Source of the DNA: Cudoniella acicularis
Lineage: Eukaryota; Ascomycota; Leotiomycetes; Helotiales; Helotiaceae
Direction of reading: 5' to 3'
Assembly (NCBI GenBank): GCA_013054445.1
Contig: JAAMPI010001230.1
Span: 1-17,362 of the forward strand
DNA: 17,362 nt
A program made the position numbers and the translations under genes. Under the pieces are notes generated by a model. That model did no database searches, was not told the DNA's origin, and saw only the letters and a list, made by a program, of their open reading frames with translations. Positions 10,547 to 17,362 of the stretch are shown one piece after another. Position 1 is the stretch's first letter. Each line of letters begins with the position of its first letter.

Positions 10547-11365
10547 ATGGCATTGCCTCTACCACCGGGCCTGACACCGGCCGAGGTAGCCTTTCTTTGT
10601 GAGATGGAAATGGTGACTGTTGTGCCTCGTTTACGACTTGACAGCCTCAATCTTCTGGGTGTGAGTTCTGCCCCGCCAACCCCGCCATGAGCGCGAATGT
10701 CTCCGTCCAGATGAATTTTAGAGCATTCAAGCTGATCGACTTCAATAAAGGGACCAACACACGTCTTGAATCCGCCTCGTCGAGCCCCACTACCATTATG
10801 GCTCGCCCTTCTCCTCAAACGACAACAAAGAGCAAATATTGTCCCACCACCGTGGTTGCTTCCCAACTCCCTTGAAAAGATCCTAAGGCAGGAGACTGAA
10901 ATTACCCCCGACACCTTCTCTCCACCACCACCACACCCATACCCTATCAATATTACGCCCTCCGCGACCGATCATATATCACCGCCTTTTCTGCCATCTA
11001 GTACTGCCGAGTCGCCGCCCGATTATTTACCATACCACTGGCTTGAGCTTGGGGAAATCCTGTTGGAAGCATGTAGCGACGACATACCTGATCCTGGGAG
11101 AGTTAGGACGTTACTCAGGGACTTGCGAGAGGTTAGGATGGCAAAGATGAGAGCCAGTACAAAGGAATTAGAAGGCGGAGGAGTAAACAGTTTGATTGGC
11201 GTGGGAGCGATGGAGCTTGCCGAAGGCAGACAATTCATTGTTGGAGTGATGGATGGTCTGAGGAAGCTTGGTGCTAGCAGGGAGCAAGCAAGACGAGATA
11301 GAGAAGAAGAGGAGGGTGAAGATGGAGGAGATGACAACAGTGATGACGAAATGGAACTAGCATGA
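10547..11365 (+). CDS. psf2: GINS complex subunit Psf2, DNA replication
   Basis: Two exons (10547-10660 and 10751-11365) give 242 residues. Psf2 is one of four GINS subunits that join Cdc45 and Mcm2-7 in the nuclear CMG replicative helicase at origins and forks. The N-terminus [19 protein letters not shown] and the block [20 protein letters not shown] are diagnostic of fungal Psf2. So are [36 protein letters not shown] and [18 protein letters not shown]. The tail (about 215-242) is acidic ([16 protein letters not shown]), a common fungal extension. The intron (GTGAGT to AATAAAG, 90 bp) is phase 0. Reading through it meets TGA after ten codons. The start is fixed by family alignment. Two MCB-like boxes lie just upstream. 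This gene is intact although its nearest neighbours on both sides are decayed. Confidence 0.95.
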
Positions 11366-12132
11366 TTGGATAAGGTTGGGAAGGCTATAACATTGGGTTG
11401 GGCATAAGAATTGGCGTTGGGAATCGTGGCATGTGAGCGATATATACCATTCTATTTTGTGTCGGTTTCCGTTTGTTCTACTTGAATTTGCTGATAACAA
11501 AAGCTTCGATCGACTGTCTACAAGATTCTGAGAACTGCCATCTGTATGATGTTTCGGCTCTTACGGAGTACAGCAGCTTTTACTACTATTTATTCATGTG
11601 TTTGGGTATTGTTACAGAAACGATCATTGCGATTCTGGGTGTTGCACAAAATCGAGTAAGACAAAACCGCTCAGGGAAAAAATCTTTAGTGCGCCTTATA
11701 GCAGCACAGTCCCCGCAATTATTTTTCAGGGACCAAATGCCGTTGACGAATGGAATGTGTCATTCAGCTTCGCCCTTTCTCCTGCCCAATTTGGACACGC
11801 TCAAGGATACGAGCTGAGTTTCTGATCTCTAAGGGCAGTTTTAGTAGTTCAGTTCCTGAGTCATCGCCGCCATTTTTCTGCGGACGAGATCCTTCCGCTT
11901 TTTTGCTGTTCGTCTGTCTTGCCCCAAATGCGGTCTTGCTTCAGCTTCATATTCCTATATGGCGTAGTCTCTGTAAAATGTTTCGGGGCGCATATTTATG
12001 GTCATTCGCTACCCATTTTCATTTCTTTCGATGCTGGTTAGGTGTTTGAATGTTTTCCCGTTCTTGATTGATCTATTGGAGTAAGCAAATGGTTAAGTGA
12101 CTCAACAATTGACAAGCTTTTATAATTCTGCT
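11366..12132. other. Intergenic, no gene recognised
   Basis: This is the 3' flank of psf2 followed by the 3' flank of the APH remnant, so the two converge here. Plus-strand open frames (for example 11473-11817 and 11750-12049) have no recognisable content and overlap in different frames. Confidence 0.5.
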
Positions 12133-12543
12133 TCAAGATCCAGCAAATCGCTGCGATTCGAGGAACCCTAACAATTCGAGCCTATCATCAACCTCTGAAA
12201 GAATTCCCGTTCGAAGTACTCAGGGAAGAAGCCAGCATACTCCCAGTCGATAATGGCTTTGATTTTCAGCGTATCAGGGTCAACGATGATATTCTGCTGG
12301 GACAGATCGTCATGGCAGAAAACATATTCGTCCGCCTCAGAAGTTTTCAATTTCCATTCGTCGCTCGTTACCGGCTCGGGGGAAATGAAGCCCGGCAAGG
12401 CTGGTTTGGAATTCTCTCGGCCGCAGACTCCTCTTCACGAATACTTCTCCCAGATGGTAGTATTTCTGCTCCCAGGTTTGAGCGAAGCATCTCGCTTCTA
12501 GATCAGGTACTGGTGCCCTGTACGGATTGCCTTCTGTCGCCAT
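12133..12543 (-). pseudogene. Collapsed APH-fold phosphotransferase gene
   Basis: The N-terminal part (ATG at 12543) reads GNPYRAPVPDLEAR and then YYHLGEVFVKRSLRPREFQT, the start of the kinase N-lobe in a common fungal APH-like family. Within about 45 bases the frame changes, and the sequence resumes at the far end of the domain: DEWKLKTSEADEYVF, then CHDDLSQQNIIVDPD (catalytic loop with the H-x-D motif) and IDWEYAGFFPEYFE. After EREFFQR the frame changes again to VDDRLELLGFLESQRF and a TGA at 12133. Family members normally have roughly 100 residues between the two halves (hinge and helices), so a large internal deletion plus a smaller 3' one is inferred. What remains, about 137 codons in three frames, cannot make a working enzyme. 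A TATAAAAAA box lies at 12640-12648. The frame upstream of the ATG (RFNIKKPQLA) also looks coding, and a TAG interrupts it further upstream. Confidence 0.75.
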
Positions 12544-13118
12544 CGCCAATTGAGGTTTCTTGATGTTGAAACGAGGGTAGCGTTGCTATAATTTTGTGAA
12601 AATGACTATTTTGGCCAACGATGCGTTCAATTAGCGGGATTTTTTATACTGGCTCAATTGATGGGATTCCGTGCCTAATAGTACCCAAGGCAGCTATGCG
12701 GGCTATCGGCCACCGTTTGGTCTTCGCGTGCTTACTGTACCGGGTGCTGAGGATCCCAACCGCGCCAATAATCAGGGCGTTGGAACTGTTGGAAATCCTT
12801 GTTGGGAGCTTGGCCCATGTCGAATTCTCTCAGGGCTTGGCGGATACTGTGCTGGGTGCTCTTGCGAGCTCTGAGGTAATGCCAACCGACAGTTCGGAAG
12901 ACGACTGCAGTTGCTGATCACCGATAGATGAGCGACTCTTCCTCTTTCAACAGCAGTATTTTCATTGACATCATTGAGGAGGAGTTTCATCTAATGATCA
13001 CTGATTATCGTCACTAAACAATTCATTGTGAAAGGCAAAGATTTTTCGGTTGTCAAATGAGATCAATTCATCTCATCTCTTCACTTCCGCAGAAGTCATT
13101 TATCACAACGCAAATCCC
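12544..13118. other. Intergenic with a possible coding remnant on the minus strand
   Basis: Between the APH remnant and the small Gln-rich gene, a minus-strand frame stays open over 12732-12917. It has protein-like composition (GWHYLRARKST, REFDMGQAPNK, RPDYWRGWDPQ) but no start codon and no family that I recognise. A second frame starting at ATG 12990 overlaps it. I see nothing else here. Confidence 0.35.
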
Positions 13119-13610
13119 TCACTCCTCCCCACGTCTCGCCACGAATCTTCCCTTCTCATCTCTCTCCCTCTTCACTCCTCCCCTCGCCTTCCATCCCATC
13201 ATTCTTCGTCGTCTCATCCTCTCCCGCTCCCGCTCCCGCTCCTCCGCACCCGCCTCCCACTCTGCCCTCGTCAGGAATTCCACCGCCCCGTTCCTTGTCA
13301 CTCTCACATGTCCTGCTTTCATTCAATCGGCGCCCATTCAAATACAATACAGATATAAAAAAACAGCAAAAAATAAAAAAGAAGGGGACGAAAGAAAAAA
13401 GAAACATACCCTCTCATCCACCCGAAGCATCGGCTCACCAAGCCCCGCTCCAAACTCTTGCTCCAAGCTCGGAATAGCCGCCACTCCCGGATCGTGGTAC
13501 CGTTGTTGCTGTTGCTGCTGAGTTTGCTGTTGTTCGGGACTATTGTTGTTAAATTTGGCTATTGTGGTCACAATAGGATGTGCGGAGAGTTGCGTATTCA
13601 GTGTGTTCGC
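13119..13610 (-). CDS. Small Gln-rich/Arg-Glu-rich protein gene, 5' end and junction unresolved
   Basis: The upstream frame (open from 13610) reads TTIAKFNNNSPEQQQTQQQQ, with the Gln tract at 13503-13532 in mixed CAA/CAG, then DPGVAAIPSLEQEFGAG and PMLRVDER. It then meets a strong GTATGT donor. The downstream frame (to a TGA at 13119) reads HVRVTRNGAVEFLTRAEWE. It continues as a charged Arg/Glu helix-like stretch, then MGWKARGGVKRERDEKGRF. Both halves look like real protein and resemble a small nuclear or nucleolar-style basic protein, but I do not recognise a named family. Two problems: there is no ATG in frame before the Gln-rich part (the first candidate is GTG at 13571), and exon 1 ends in phase 0 while no AG acceptor enters the downstream frame in phase 0 before the conserved-looking part. 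The presumed 5' end coincides with the inverted-repeat element, so the gene may have been truncated. The opposite strand also has a 154-codon frame, which I judge to be a shadow. Confidence 0.4.
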
Positions 13611-13870
13611 TTAGTGGGGGAGAATTGGAAGTGACTCGCGAAGTTGCGGGTGCAGAGTGAAGTAAATTCTATTGTTAAGAACAATAGTATGTTTGGGAAA
13701 TTCCAGATTCAATGTGTTTGCTAAGCGAAAGAGAATAGCAAAACGCCTACAACTTAAGCGGGCCAAGGTGAATTCAGCAAGATAGCTATTGTCAACAAAA
13801 TAATTGAGGTTTCTCGTTTTCTATAAAGCGACCTAGTTGCAAATTTTAACAATAGCAACACCACAATAGC
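13558..13870. mobile_element. MITE-like element with 11-bp terminal inverted repeats
   Basis: GCTATTGTGGT at 13558-13568 and its exact complement ACCACAATAGC at 13860-13870 bound 313 bp. Inside, the ACAATAG heptamer recurs as palindromes and a diverged internal duplication is present. There is no coding capacity. If the repeats are trimmed to TTGTGGT/ACCACAA, each end is flanked by TA, which could be a target-site duplication, but TA is weak evidence. No longer duplication was found. An alternative is a palindromic regulatory array between divergent genes. Confidence 0.4.
13570..13736. repeat. Diverged direct duplication, 56 bp, period 111 bp
   Basis: The 56 bases at 13570-13625 and 13681-13736 align without gaps at 40 identical positions. 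Both start with ACAATAG and share ATTCA, TGTGTT and a final GAGAAT. Eleven of the 16 differences are transitions, and most leave A or T in the second copy. Similarity extends a little upstream (TAAATT, TATTGT). Confidence 0.6.
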
Positions 13871-13913
13871 TTCCTCGCTATTCTTTTCTCTCTCCTTCCA
13901 GTTTCCAGTTGAA

Positions 13914-13919
13914 TATAAA
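13914..13919 (+). promoter_or_regulatory. TATA box candidate for the 14138 gene
   Basis: TATAAA sits at the head of a long CT-rich tract (about 13871-14000), a usual fungal core-promoter arrangement. It lies 219 bp upstream of the ATG at 14138. Confidence 0.4.
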
Positions 13920-14137
13920 TTCTCCTCTCTCTCTTCCACTTTCGTTATTCCTTTTCTTTTTCTCTCTTCGGCGCGTCATTCTTTCTCTCTCTCACACAAT
14001 TATTGTCACAAACTTCTTCTATCATCTAATCACGTTCATTCACTGCTGGCAGTGTTTCGTTCGTTCTTTCATCCAATTACATTCAGTCACCAACTTCCTC
14101 ACTCTCACCCTCTCACTTTCTTCAAACAAAAGGTAAA

Positions 14138-14494
14138 ATGCCAGTCAAACTCAAATTCTCCGCCCGAATCGACAACCTCTCTAACGCCAATACCGCTGCT
14201 GCCACCAATCCTCCTCACCCACCTCCACAAAACACTGCCGCTGCCATCCCAACCAAGCGCCACCGAACCCGTTCCCGCATCCTCGCCCTCCAACAATGCA
14301 ACCCAGCCAAAGAATGGCTTCGGCCAGGCCTGGAAAAAGACCCTTTAAAGGGCAAATACTTGTGGAAAGAAAAGGAGAAGGAGAGAGCGAGGAGGAAATT
14401 GGCAGGTTTGAGGGTTATACCGGAGGAAGGGGAGGTGGAGGTATTGAGCGATAGCGCCGTTAGTGTTGGATTATGGGGAACTGGACATGGTTGA
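14138..14494 (+). CDS. Small basic hypothetical protein, single exon, 118 residues
   Basis: The ATG at 14138 has a good context (AAAATGCC) behind a CT-rich leader. The product starts MPVKLKFSARIDNL, continues with an Ala/Pro/Asn-rich low-complexity part (about residues 16-37), and then has a basic core (TKRHRTRSRILALQQ, CNPAKEWLRPGLEKDPLKGK, KEKEKERARRKLAGLRV). It ends in a short acidic, Ser/Val-rich tail. There is no signal peptide or membrane segment. The basic clusters suggest nuclear or RNA/DNA-associated localisation, which is inference only. I do not recognise the family. It is transcribed away from the Gln-rich gene, with the palindrome array between them. Confidence 0.6.
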   Translation: MPVKLKFSARIDNLSNANTAAATNPPHPPPQNTAAAIPTKRHRTRSRILALQQCNPAKEWLRPGLEKDPLKGKYLWKEKEKERARRKLAGLRVIPEEGEVEVLSDSAVSVGLWGTGHG

Positions 14495-15381
14495 CGCATC
14501 ACTATAGACGTACTCAGTCTGGTTTTTCGTGAGGGCTGTGGAAATTAGTTGAGGCACTCATAGTAGGACAGCACCCTGCAAATATCGTAGTAATTATTCT
14601 CTTTTCGCTTTTCACTTTAAGAAGCGGCCTTTCGTAATATTTCGCTGAATAAAGGTGAGTGATTCTGCTCCTGTGATGTATTCTTAACACTACCTATATA
14701 GGTTGGATATAGAGTGCGGCCCCGAGCAAAAATCCAGCCAAGTAAACCCCCACGAATACAGATGACAATGGTGCCTGCAAGCCAAATGCTGCAGATCTTA
14801 GTGCAAATAGGCAGCTTTGCAAAGCAAAGTACAAGTAGCTATAGACACGAACTCTCTACCTCGGAAAAGGTATATAGCCAGCAGATTCACATGAATAACG
14901 ACAGTTCTGATCAGTTCATATGTACCCTTAACCCAGCCAATACCAGCTCAACAGATTGTCCATTCCTGACTTCCCGGCAAGCCTTCATCCCCTTGCTCGC
15001 TCGATTCGCATTTCCCAAGCTAATGAAAGCCAAGCATACAACATCTTAGGTATACCACACCCGCTCCCAATGCACCATACTCCGAATTCATGACCTCGTC
15101 AATATGATAAACAAGTGGGATCAATCCCACAGTAAAGCCGCAATCCCAAAGGATACCAACCGCCTACCTCGAGTAACGCCGTTCGCAAAAATTCGCAAAA
15201 ACCCACCCACTTTCACAGTGAAACAAGCCGACCTTGTATAGTTTTCGGACCAGAAACAATACCGCCTAATCGCCAAATATACTTTTAGAGCTCGTAGCTC
15301 CTTTTGATACGCTGTTCAGTCCCGTTCTAAGAGTAAGTTTTGAGATTGGGTCGAGGTCGGGCCAAGCAGCATCAAGAATGG
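14495..15381. other. Intergenic; hydrophobic open-frame fragments on the minus strand
   Basis: A perfect 12-bp palindrome ACCTATATAGGT lies at 14692-14703. On the minus strand, short frames read like pieces of a membrane protein. One is at 14694-14855 and ends VYLAGFLLGAALYIQPI. Another is near 15010-15160, with GILWDCGFTVGLIPLVYH. They are in different frames, with stops between and no start or splice pattern that I could support. They may be a very old gene remnant or chance. Confidence 0.3.
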
Positions 15382-17017
15382 TCATGAATTCCCCCCTCTT
15401 CGCCGCCGTCCTCTACTAGGCCCTTCTGGTCTTTGAGAAAGCACTTCTCTAAGTTGGGCATCATCCTTGTCTTTATCCACGTGATGGACCCTGACATGTC
15501 TACGGCTCGTTAGAAATTTGAGTTTTCTCAAAATTACCCCTAATCTCGGAAATCGAGAAACCAAGTAAATTGTTTTCAGATGAACTTACCTTTGGAGATT
15601 GTCTGGCCTTGGATATTTGTGTTCTCTATCTGGACAGAATGGACACACATAGCCAGGAGAATCATGGACTAAGCCATGTCTGATCATCTCATTCTTCCTT
15701 TTGAAGCCTTTGCCACCTTCGCTCCGTGGACAGCCTTTGACACTGCAGTAATGAGGTCTGTTCGATGAGTGAACATTCGCGTGAGAATTCAACAAATACT
15801 AGCTTGTTGTTAGAGTTTTTCGTGCTTACAAGACTGATGTGTTGAAAATTTACCTGTGTCTGAAAAGGTTGAGCTGTACACCCCGGATACGTGCACTGAA
15901 AACCGCCAATTTGTGGGTTCGTTATACCATCAATACTCATGCGATCTATGGCAGGCGTTGCTCCAGATTGGTCCGTACTTGGGGTTTCTGTATTGCTACT
16001 GCTGTAATCTCCTGCACTTGAATACTGGATTCCTTCCGATTGTGACGGCCGTCGAGGCGCCGAATAGTTGAAAAAAGCACTTCGACCAGGTGATGGAAGC
16101 TCTCTTCGGAACGTATCATTTGGTGATTTTGGGGGTGACCCATGGCCTACGGCAGAAAAACGAGGTGGAGGTCTCCCAGGCCCAGGCGGAGACTGCGCAT
16201 AGGGAGACTCCCCTTGTGCCACGGGCTCTGGAATATGACTGAGATCTCCAAGTTGATCTGATATTGACGGTAGGGTTATGGGACCTCCACTACCGTTAGG
16301 AAGACCAGAATGCGGAGATCTTTGGCGGATTGGCGGCAGCTCCCCAATTGCCGGGGACTTGATTTCCAGCTTAGCTATCTCGGGGGAGGTATGCGATCGG
16401 ATACTTTCGACATATGTAGCAGTTATCGCAGGTATCGTAGGCTTCACATCCTCCATACGATCTCCGGCAGCCTGCGGCGCATCGGCTTTTGGCCTAACAG
16501 CATCAATGGCACCATTTTCCTCCCGTGGCGAGCTAGCTTGAGCAATCTTTTGCATCGCATCGTAGGCTTGTGCTGCGAGTTCCAGCTGATCGTTCTCTCC
16601 TGGCTCCCTTCCTGCTTCTGGTTTCTTGAACTCTTCTCCTTCTAGTGGCACCTCGATATGCGTCCCGTTCTGTTTCCTTTCGCCGTCTCTTTCTGTCGCG
16701 AGAGGTTCATTCCCCGCCCTGCGCGCAACATCAGGAGCCGTTCCGCCAGCCATTATGTTAATCAATCCGGCATCGCTCGGGTGGGGGGCAATCTTCGAGT
16801 TCTGAGGATCCTTACTGATGGGCGATTCGGGGGGAGTGGAATCGTCGCTGGCTGGAGGCGGAGGTATAGGAATAGCGAGCGGCGGTGTTGGCGAAAGCTG
16901 CAGATTGACCTTCACGGGTTTGAGTTGGGGACTCATGGGACGGCCAACATCATCCGAATCGTAGACGTCGTCGGGAGGTGCGAAGTGAGGTTGTTGGTTT
17001 TCGACAGCAGTAGTCAT
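15382..17017 (-). CDS. C2H2 zinc-finger transcription factor, three exons
   Basis: Spliced as complement(join(15382..15499,15590..15798,15854..17017)), this gives 496 residues with exact frame closure. Introns are 55 bp (GTAAAT...GCTAG) and 90 bp (GTAAGT...CGTAG). Residues 1-370 are disordered and rich in Pro/Ser (for example PIPPPPASDDSTPPESP), a likely regulatory or activation region. Three fingers follow: C375/C380/H394/H398, C406/C411/H429/H433 with the unusual insert PRSEGGKGFKRKNEMIRH, and C440/C443/H459/H463-464 with YPRPDNLQRHVRVHH. The C-terminus ends in an Arg-rich patch (SRGRRRRGG), a plausible nuclear signal. Intron 1 splits finger 1 between its Cys and His pairs, and intron 2 splits finger 3. 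This finger block is well conserved among filamentous ascomycetes. I cannot assign a gene name or targets with confidence. Confidence 0.9.
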
Positions 17018-17362
17018 AATTATGTCAAATCGCCATCGGATTTACCAAATGACAAATTGCACAGCGATGGAAGCACGGACGGATAATCACAGCATATCAG
17101 CCAGAGAACCATGCGATTCTTGCTTCCATGCACCGGAGGAGGCGGTCGAAGAGAAAAGCAGAGCACAAGCAAGCAAGATGAGCGAGCGCGCCGTTGCGTT
17201 GCGTTGCGGTACGAGGACGGTACGGTACTGGGGCTCTTCCTGGCAGGCAGGCAGGCTGGCAGTGGCAGTGAGTTCTGGGCTTCTGGGCTTCGAAAGGCGG
17301 GGAGGGAAGGGACAAGCACCAGGTCGAATCGCCGGCGCGCGTTGATAGGCGAGAGCGAGTTG
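17018..17362. other. Upstream region of the zinc-finger gene
   Basis: Presumed promoter and 5' leader for the leftward zinc-finger gene. It is GC-richer than the rest and has simple repeats, including GCGTTGCGTTGCG and three GGTAC units near 17198-17232. No gene is supported; the open frames here lack motifs. Confidence 0.5.
17242..17268 (+). repeat. GGCA tetranucleotide microsatellite
   Basis: An imperfect run of GGCA units (GGCAGGCAGGCAGGCTGGCA and onward) lies upstream of the zinc-finger gene, about 225 bp from its ATG. Length polymorphism is likely. Confidence 0.8.

Noticed and set aside
11473..12049. Plus-strand frames of 114, 75 and 99 codons after psf2
   Set aside because: Mutually overlapping, with no motifs. 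Treated as the 3' flank.
12621..12917. 98-codon plus-strand ATG frame
   Set aside because: Opposite to a minus-strand frame with more protein-like content, and no recognisable domain.
13057..13521. 154-codon plus-strand frame opposite the Gln-rich gene
   Set aside because: Mostly Ser/Pro/Leu low complexity ending in a Cys run, which is the complement of the Gln repeat. Typical shadow of the minus-strand coding sequence.
16278..17086. Plus-strand frames of 87-142 codons opposite the zinc-finger gene
   Set aside because: Antisense shadows of the long first exon, whose minus-strand reading closes into a complete three-finger protein.

Overview
The window looks like nuclear DNA of a filamentous ascomycete (Pezizomycotina). 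Genes carry short introns (41-90 bp) with GTAAGT-like donors, CTAAC-like branch points and TAG or CAG acceptors, and pyrimidine-rich promoters are visible. The recognisable proteins (GINS subunit Psf2, a three-finger C2H2 factor, an anion:cation-symporter-type MFS carrier, fungal kinase and APH families, a GPI-anchored wall protein) fit this. Leotiomycetes is my guess from the style of the proteins, not something the sequence proves.

Layout: 1-1098 has no recognised gene. A four-exon gene on the minus strand (1099-3830) encodes a secreted, Ser/Thr-rich, GPI-anchored surface protein with three Cys-containing repeats and a His-rich linker. At 5167-6877 (minus) lies a decayed protein kinase gene. 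At 7543-9269 (minus) lies an MFS transporter gene with a frameshift and a missing splice donor. An intact two-exon psf2 (10547-11365, plus) encodes a core subunit of the replicative helicase. At 12133-12543 (minus) is a collapsed aminoglycoside-phosphotransferase-fold (APH) gene. At 13119-13610 (minus) is a small Gln-rich gene whose start and exon junction cannot be resolved. It abuts a 313-bp element bounded by perfect 11-bp inverted repeats (13558-13870). A small intact basic protein gene (14138-14494, plus) and an intact C2H2 zinc-finger factor (15382-17017, minus) complete the window.

The main pattern is a contrast. The housekeeping or regulatory genes (psf2, the zinc-finger gene) and the GPI protein read without a break once introns are removed, and their lengths close exactly in frame. 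The kinase, the transporter and the APH gene each carry several independent lesions. The lesions include a nonsense codon, an apparent 4-bp slippage deletion, large internal deletions and a lost splice donor, so simple base-calling error does not explain all of them. No operon-like or biosynthetic-cluster logic ties the genes together. The least expected structure is the array of eight ACAATAG/CTATTGT heptamers, arranged as palindromes inside the 13.5-13.9 kb element. No tRNA, rRNA or CRISPR was seen.
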